Shown one piece after another: positions 60,587 through 64,000 of a stretch of 64,000 bases of DNA. Each line of letters begins with the position of its first letter. The stretch's first letter is position 1. The translations under genes were made by a program, and so were the position numbers. This stretch comes from Pseudahrensia aquimaris. GTDB lineage: Bacteria; Pseudomonadota; Alphaproteobacteria; Rhizobiales; Rhizobiaceae. The notes under the pieces are model-generated. The model made no database searches and was not told where the DNA came from. It was given only the letters and a program-made list of their open reading frames with translations. Location: positions 186,001-250,000 of the forward strand of contig NZ_JBHTJV010000026.1 in the NCBI RefSeq assembly GCF_042676045.1. Reading direction: 5' to 3'.

Positions 60587-60925
60587 ATGTCCATGAACGA
60601 ATTCATCGAGAACGAAGTGAAAACCAACGACCTTGTTGTTTTCATGAAAGGCACGCCTCAATTTCCGCAATGCGGATTTTCTGGCCAGGTCGCGCAGATC
60701 ATGGATTACCTTGGTGTCGATTGGAAAGGCATCAATGTGCTAGAAGATGACGAACTGCGCCAAGGCATCAAGGATTTCTCTCAGTGGCCGACTGTGCCGC
60801 AGGTATATGTCAAAGGTGAGTTTATCGGAGGATGCGATATTGCCCGTGAAATGTTCCAATCGGGCGAACTGAAGCAGCTTTTGGAGGAAAAAGGCGTGGT
60901 GATGAACGGCCAAGCAACCGCCTAA
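60587..60925 (+). CDS. grxD: Monothiol glutaredoxin Grx4
   Basis: A 112-residue CGFS glutaredoxin: VVFMKGTPQFPQCGFSGQVAQIMDYLGVDW with the cluster-binding Cys29. Then follow FSQWPTVPQVYVKGEFIGGCDI with the cis-Pro and the glutathione-binding GGCD. It binds a bridging [2Fe-2S] cluster and delivers it, often together with BolA, in iron-sulfur trafficking. A 100-base gap before it includes CTATATAG at about 60540, possibly a -10 region of its own. A strong terminator follows. Confidence 0.95.
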   Translation: MSMNEFIENEVKTNDLVVFMKGTPQFPQCGFSGQVAQIMDYLGVDWKGINVLEDDELRQGIKDFSQWPTVPQVYVKGEFIGGCDIAREMFQSGELKQLLEEKGVVMNGQATA

Positions 60926-60945
60926 AACCACCAACACCCCTTCCC

Positions 60946-60985
60946 AACGCGCGATCATCGTCACAAGATGGTCGCGCGTTTTTCG
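60946..60985 (+). terminator. Rho-independent terminator of grxD
   Basis: AACGCGCGATCAT pairs with ATGGTCGCGCGTT (one G-T pair) around a nine-base loop and runs into a T-tract (60979-60983). It closes the bolA-grxD unit. Confidence 0.9.
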
Positions 60986-61002
60986 TTTTCAGGAGCAGAA
61001 AT

Positions 61003-61710
61003 ATGGCCTTTGAAGGTTTCGGCAAAAACGCCATGCCCTTTTTCAAGGCGCTGGCCTTTCACCAAAACCGAGAATGGTTTCTGGAAAACAAGAAACTGTA
61101 CGAGCAAGAGGCTCGTGAGCCGATGGTGGCGCTTGTCGAGACACTGTCTGAACGCTTTGAGAAAGAGGGGCTACCCTTTCGCGGTTCACGCAAAACTTCG
61201 CTTTTTCGCATCAACCGTGATGTGCGCTTCTCCAAGGAAAAGCATCCTTACAAAACCAACGTCACCGGTGTTTTAACCCGCACCGGCACCAAAAAGGACG
61301 TTGGCGGCATTTACATGCATTTTGACCCCGAAGGCAGCTTTCCAGCCTCCGGCCTGTGGTTTCCGCCCAGCCCGGAATTAAAAGCTATGCGCGGACAGAT
61401 CGTCGCCCGTTGGAAGGATTTCAAAAAGTTGGCAGCCGACCTTGAAGAAGCAGGCACGCCACTGGGTCTAGCGGGTGGCCAAGGCGTGCTGACGCGCCCA
61501 CCCAAGGGTTTTGCCGACATAGAAGACGAAGAACTGATGGGATGGCTGAAACGCAAAAGTTTTGTCGCACAACTGCCCATTGATGAGAAAAGGCTTACAT
61601 CGCCAGACCTTGTTGAGGATGTCGTTGCTTTCGGCCACACTATCATGCCGTTCATGAATTTCGTCTGGCGCGCCACGGACCCTCTGCGTGAAGAGGATGG
61701 CGCTGCCTGA
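61003..61710 (+). CDS. DUF2461 (TIGR02453) family protein
   Basis: A 235-residue protein with the DUF2461 opening FEGFGKNAMPFFKALAFHQNREWFLENKKLYEQEAREPM and the central GSRKTSLFRINRDVRFSKEKHPYKTNV. The later YMHFDPEGSFPASGLWFPPSPELKAMR is also typical. The family is common in bacteria and fungi; no function has been established. An AGGAGC site precedes the ATG. Confidence 0.92.
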   Translation: MAFEGFGKNAMPFFKALAFHQNREWFLENKKLYEQEAREPMVALVETLSERFEKEGLPFRGSRKTSLFRINRDVRFSKEKHPYKTNVTGVLTRTGTKKDVGGIYMHFDPEGSFPASGLWFPPSPELKAMRGQIVARWKDFKKLAADLEEAGTPLGLAGGQGVLTRPPKGFADIEDEELMGWLKRKSFVAQLPIDEKRLTSPDLVEDVVAFGHTIMPFMNFVWRATDPLREEDGAA

Positions 61711-61747
61711 TGCAACACGTTGCAATCAACCCTTTGCTTGCTCGTTC

Positions 61748-62995
61748 ATGAGCCAAGCCACCGCCAGCCAAAATCTGCGCCTGCCCTATCGGGAGTTCGT
61801 AGCAGTCATCGCACTTGTGATGGCAATCAATGCACTTGCCATCGACATCGTCATTCCCGCACTGCTGCTGATCGGCGATGTTTACGGGGTGAGCCAAGAC
61901 AACGACCGCCAATGGCTGATCACCGCATACCTTCTACCCTTCGGCATAGGTCAATTGCTGTTCGGCACCCTGTCTGAAAGTTTTGGTCGCAAACGGGTTA
62001 TGCAAGGCGGCGTTGCGCTCTATGCAATTGCGGCGCTGGCAACTCCCTTGGCGCCCGATTTCGCAACACTGCTGGTTCTCCGCGCATTTGCAGGACTTGG
62101 GGCAGCCGCAGCACGAGTGGCAGTGATAGCGACCGTGAGAGACTGCTTTTCGGGCCGCGAAATGGCGTCGGTGATGTCGCTTGTCATGATGATTTTTATG
62201 GCCATCCCCATCTTTGCCCCCGCCATCGGACAAATGATTTTGCTGGTTGCAGAGTGGCCTTGGATCTTTGCCTTCATGGGCGCTTTTGCAGCCCTGCTCC
62301 TCGTTTGGATAAGCTTGCGTCTGCCGGAGACGATGGCACCAGAAGACCGCAAGCCGCTATCGATCTCCGCTGCTGTCCAGTCTTTCGCCGTTGTGCTCAG
62401 CACCCGCCGCTCTATGGGCTATTCGGTGGCGCAAGCATTGTTTTTCGGCTGTTTGTTTGGTTTCGTGAATTCTGCCCCCCAAATTTATTTGGGCATTTAC
62501 GACATGGGTGCGCTGTTCCCCATCGTCTTTTCAACCGGAGGCATGGCGGTCGCCGTCGCCAATTTGCTCAACTCCAAAATGGTGCGTGCAATAGGCATGC
62601 GGCGCATCTCTCACACTGCGCTGAGCCTGTTCATCATTGGGGGTGTGATTATGGTCACCTTGAGCGCCACCGCTGATGGTCCGATCCCGTTGCCCGTTTT
62701 TGTGGCTGGCACGGGCATCATGTTCATGGCACTTGGCTTTATCGGCACCAACTTCAACGCCATTGCAATGGAACCGCTGGGACACCACGCTGGCACGGCA
62801 GCATCGGCCTTTGGCTTCATACAAACAGCCTTCTCCGCCTTGATCGGCGCGGCCATTGGTCAGACTTTCGATGGAACAACCACCCCCATGTTGGCGGGTT
62901 TCGTTATCTGCGCGATCCTATCGCTTGTCGTCGTTTTTTGGGCCGAACGCGGCGTACTCTTCAAAGAACGCGATCAGCCCGAGATAACGCGCTAA
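61748..62995 (+). CDS. Bcr/CflA family multidrug MFS transporter
   Basis: A 415-residue major facilitator with twelve predicted spans. Family signs: ALVMAINALAIDIVIPALLLIG in the first span, the motif A-like loop GTLSESFGRKRVMQGG after span 2, and AGLGAAAARVAVIATVRDCFSGREMASVMSLVMMIF in spans 4-5. The C-terminal half carries FNAIAMEPLGHHAGTAASAFGFIQTAFSALIGAAIGQ, characteristic of Bcr/CflA drug efflux pumps. The 3' end overlaps the convergent ttcA gene by 35 bases. Confidence 0.92.
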   Translation: MSQATASQNLRLPYREFVAVIALVMAINALAIDIVIPALLLIGDVYGVSQDNDRQWLITAYLLPFGIGQLLFGTLSESFGRKRVMQGGVALYAIAALATPLAPDFATLLVLRAFAGLGAAAARVAVIATVRDCFSGREMASVMSLVMMIFMAIPIFAPAIGQMILLVAEWPWIFAFMGAFAALLLVWISLRLPETMAPEDRKPLSISAAVQSFAVVLSTRRSMGYSVAQALFFGCLFGFVNSAPQIYLGIYDMGALFPIVFSTGGMAVAVANLLNSKMVRAIGMRRISHTALSLFIIGGVIMVTLSATADGPIPLPVFVAGTGIMFMALGFIGTNFNAIAMEPLGHHAGTAASAFGFIQTAFSALIGAAIGQTFDGTTTPMLAGFVICAILSLVVVFWAERGVLFKERDQPEITR

Positions 62996-63833
62996 GCCCG
63001 GCAAAATCGAACAAGTCACGATCAAGCATGTGGCTGCGGTTCACGTTGCCCAAGGCACGAATCATGACATCTTTGCGCCCTGGCATCCGCGTTTCAATAT
63101 CGGCAATCATCGCTTTCATCGCATTGCGCTGTAGCCCGTCCTGAGAACCGCACAAGTCGCACGGGATGATCGGAAATTGCATGTGAGTGGCGAATTTCGC
63201 TAAATCATCCTCGGCACAAAACGCCAGAGGTCGCAGCACCATCAGATCACCCGCGTCGTTCAGCAGCTTCGGCGGCATGGTGGCAAGCTTCCCGCCGTGG
63301 AACAAGTTGAGGAAAAACGTTTCTAAAATGTCTTCACGGTGATGGCCCAACACCAGCGCGTCGCACCCTTCTTCCCGCGCGATACGGTATAGATTACCCC
63401 GCCGAAGCCGCGAGCAAAGCGCGCAATAAGTGGCACCTTCGGGCACCTTTTCCTTCACAACAGAATACGTGTCACGATATTGGATGCGGTGCGCGATGCC
63501 GTGACTGTCCAGCCATTCAGGGAGAATATGCTTGGGGAAATTCGGCTGCCCCTGATCGAGATTGCAGGCCAACAGGTCCACCGGAAGCAGGCCGCGCCAC
63601 TGCAAATCCAGCAGCAGTGCTATCAGGCCGTAAGAATCTTTCCCGCCAGAAAGCCCAACAAGCCACCTCGGTCTGTGCCCACCTGTATGCACCATCCCAT
63701 AGGCGTCAATCGCCTCGCGTACCTGGCGGATGAGCCGCTTGCGCAGTTTATTGAATTCAACGCTGCTGGGTGCGGTGCGAAACAGCGCGTGGCAGTCGCC
63801 GGTCGCGCTGGCAGATTCCAATACTTGTTCCAT
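62961..63833 (-). CDS. ttcA: tRNA 2-thiocytidine(32) synthetase TtcA
   Basis: ATP- and iron-sulfur-dependent thiolation of cytidine 32 in tRNA. The 290-residue protein has the PP-loop LVGLSGGKDSYGL, the two Cys pairs ATYCALCSRLRRG (about residue 135) and IPCDLCGSQDGLQRN (about 222) that form the [4Fe-4S] site, and GHHREDILETFFLNLFHGGKL. The ATG at 63833 is preceded by TTAGGCAAAGCT; a GTG five codons upstream is possible. Confidence 0.95.
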   Translation of the reverse strand: MEQVLESASATGDCHALFRTAPSSVEFNKLRKRLIRQVREAIDAYGMVHTGGHRPRWLVGLSGGKDSYGLIALLLDLQWRGLLPVDLLACNLDQGQPNFPKHILPEWLDSHGIAHRIQYRDTYSVVKEKVPEGATYCALCSRLRRGNLYRIAREEGCDALVLGHHREDILETFFLNLFHGGKLATMPPKLLNDAGDLMVLRPLAFCAEDDLAKFATHMQFPIIPCDLCGSQDGLQRNAMKAMIADIETRMPGRKDVMIRALGNVNRSHMLDRDLFDFAGLSALSRADRVL

Positions 63834-63849
63834 AGCTTTGCCTAACACA

Positions 63850-63879
63850 AAAAGGGCCGCCCTTTCGAGCGGCCCTTTT
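63850..63879 (-). terminator. Rho-independent terminator of rpsD
   Basis: AAAAGGGCCGC (63850-63860) pairs with GCGGCCCTTTT (63869-63879). On the minus strand it ends in a five-base T-tract, 29 bases after the rpsD stop and just upstream of ttcA. It would work in both directions. Confidence 0.9.
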
Positions 63880-63907
63880 GGAGAATAACTGGTTGTTTGT
63901 CCCGCGC

Positions 63908-64000
63908 TTAGCGCGAGTAGAATTCGACCGTCAGGTTCGGTTCCATCATCACCGGATATGGCACATCGGCAAATGCAGGCACGGAGACGAACGTTGCCGT
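63908..64000 (-). CDS. rpsD: 30S ribosomal protein S4, C-terminal end (partial)
   Basis: The last 30 codons and stop of rpsD are on the minus strand at the window edge. Read in frame they give TFVSVPAFADVPYPVMMEPN and LTVEFYSR, the invariant C-terminus of S4. S4 nucleates 30S assembly. The N-terminal part lies beyond the window. Confidence 0.93.
   Translation of the reverse strand, partial: TATFVSVPAFADVPYPVMMEPNLTVEFYSR

Overview
The window is a 64 kb piece of the chromosome of an alphaproteobacterium, most probably of the order Hyphomicrobiales (Rhizobiales). Evidence: moderate GC content and dense housekeeping genes in rhizobial neighbourhoods, namely divK-pleD next to rpmG, clpS-clpA, purB through purC-purS-purQ-purL-bolA-grxD, pyrB with a metal-site-less dihydroorotase homologue, plsY-dprA, and gatC-gatA-gatB with a GNAT gene. 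Alphaproteobacteria-restricted families (MipZ, EipB/DUF1849, DUF1476, DUF1489, DUF3572) agree. The family or genus cannot be fixed from this sequence alone. I found no rRNA, tRNA, insertion sequence, prophage or CRISPR array.

Layout. 0-9 kb: end of a hydroxyacid dehydrogenase, a DUF998 membrane protein, then GNAT and gatB on the minus strand. gatB is separated from gatA-gatC (7.3-9.1 kb) by two minus-strand genes (PH-like membrane protein, 2OG-Fe(II) oxygenase) and a plus-strand four-gene operon. That operon encodes a bufferin-type peptide precursor (BufA1/DUF2282), an MNIO/DUF692 peptide-modifying enzyme, a DUF2063 partner and a DoxX membrane protein. It is the most notable accessory system here: a predicted ribosomally made, post-translationally modified copper-binding peptide pathway. 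9-17 kb: UPF0173 hydrolase, ruvX, aidB, pyrB, pseudo-dihydroorotase, plsY, dprA. 17-24 kb: topA, rnr, DUF983, NUDIX, rhodanese, rpmG. 24.4-24.7 kb: a GC-rich hairpin-dense block between the convergent genes rpmG and pleD, a candidate non-coding RNA.

24-34 kb: the cell-cycle signalling pair divK-pleD with a near-consensus CtrA box, a HAD-type protein, DNA polymerase IV, the envelope protein EipB, a coupled cluster RidA-GDPD-FemAB/DUF482-HIT, and an azlCD exporter. 34-42 kb: clpS-clpA, a penicillin-binding carboxypeptidase with a SPOR domain, a membrane J-domain protein coupled to a VWA protein, and mipZ. 42-51 kb: DUF1489, a biotin-dependent carboxylase alpha subunit, serine dehydratase, sfsA, map, radC, and a translationally coupled radC / periplasmic binding protein / P1 peptidase / DUF2259 series.

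51-64 kb: de novo purine synthesis (purB, purC, purS, purQ, purL), interrupted by small genes, then bolA, two small membrane proteins of unknown function and the monothiol glutaredoxin grxD (the BolA-Grx iron-sulfur partnership), DUF2461, an MFS drug transporter, ttcA and the end of rpsD. Two leader regions stand out: tandem hairpins ending exactly at the purB start codon, and a perfect stem that hides the ribosome binding site of the small membrane protein downstream of purB.
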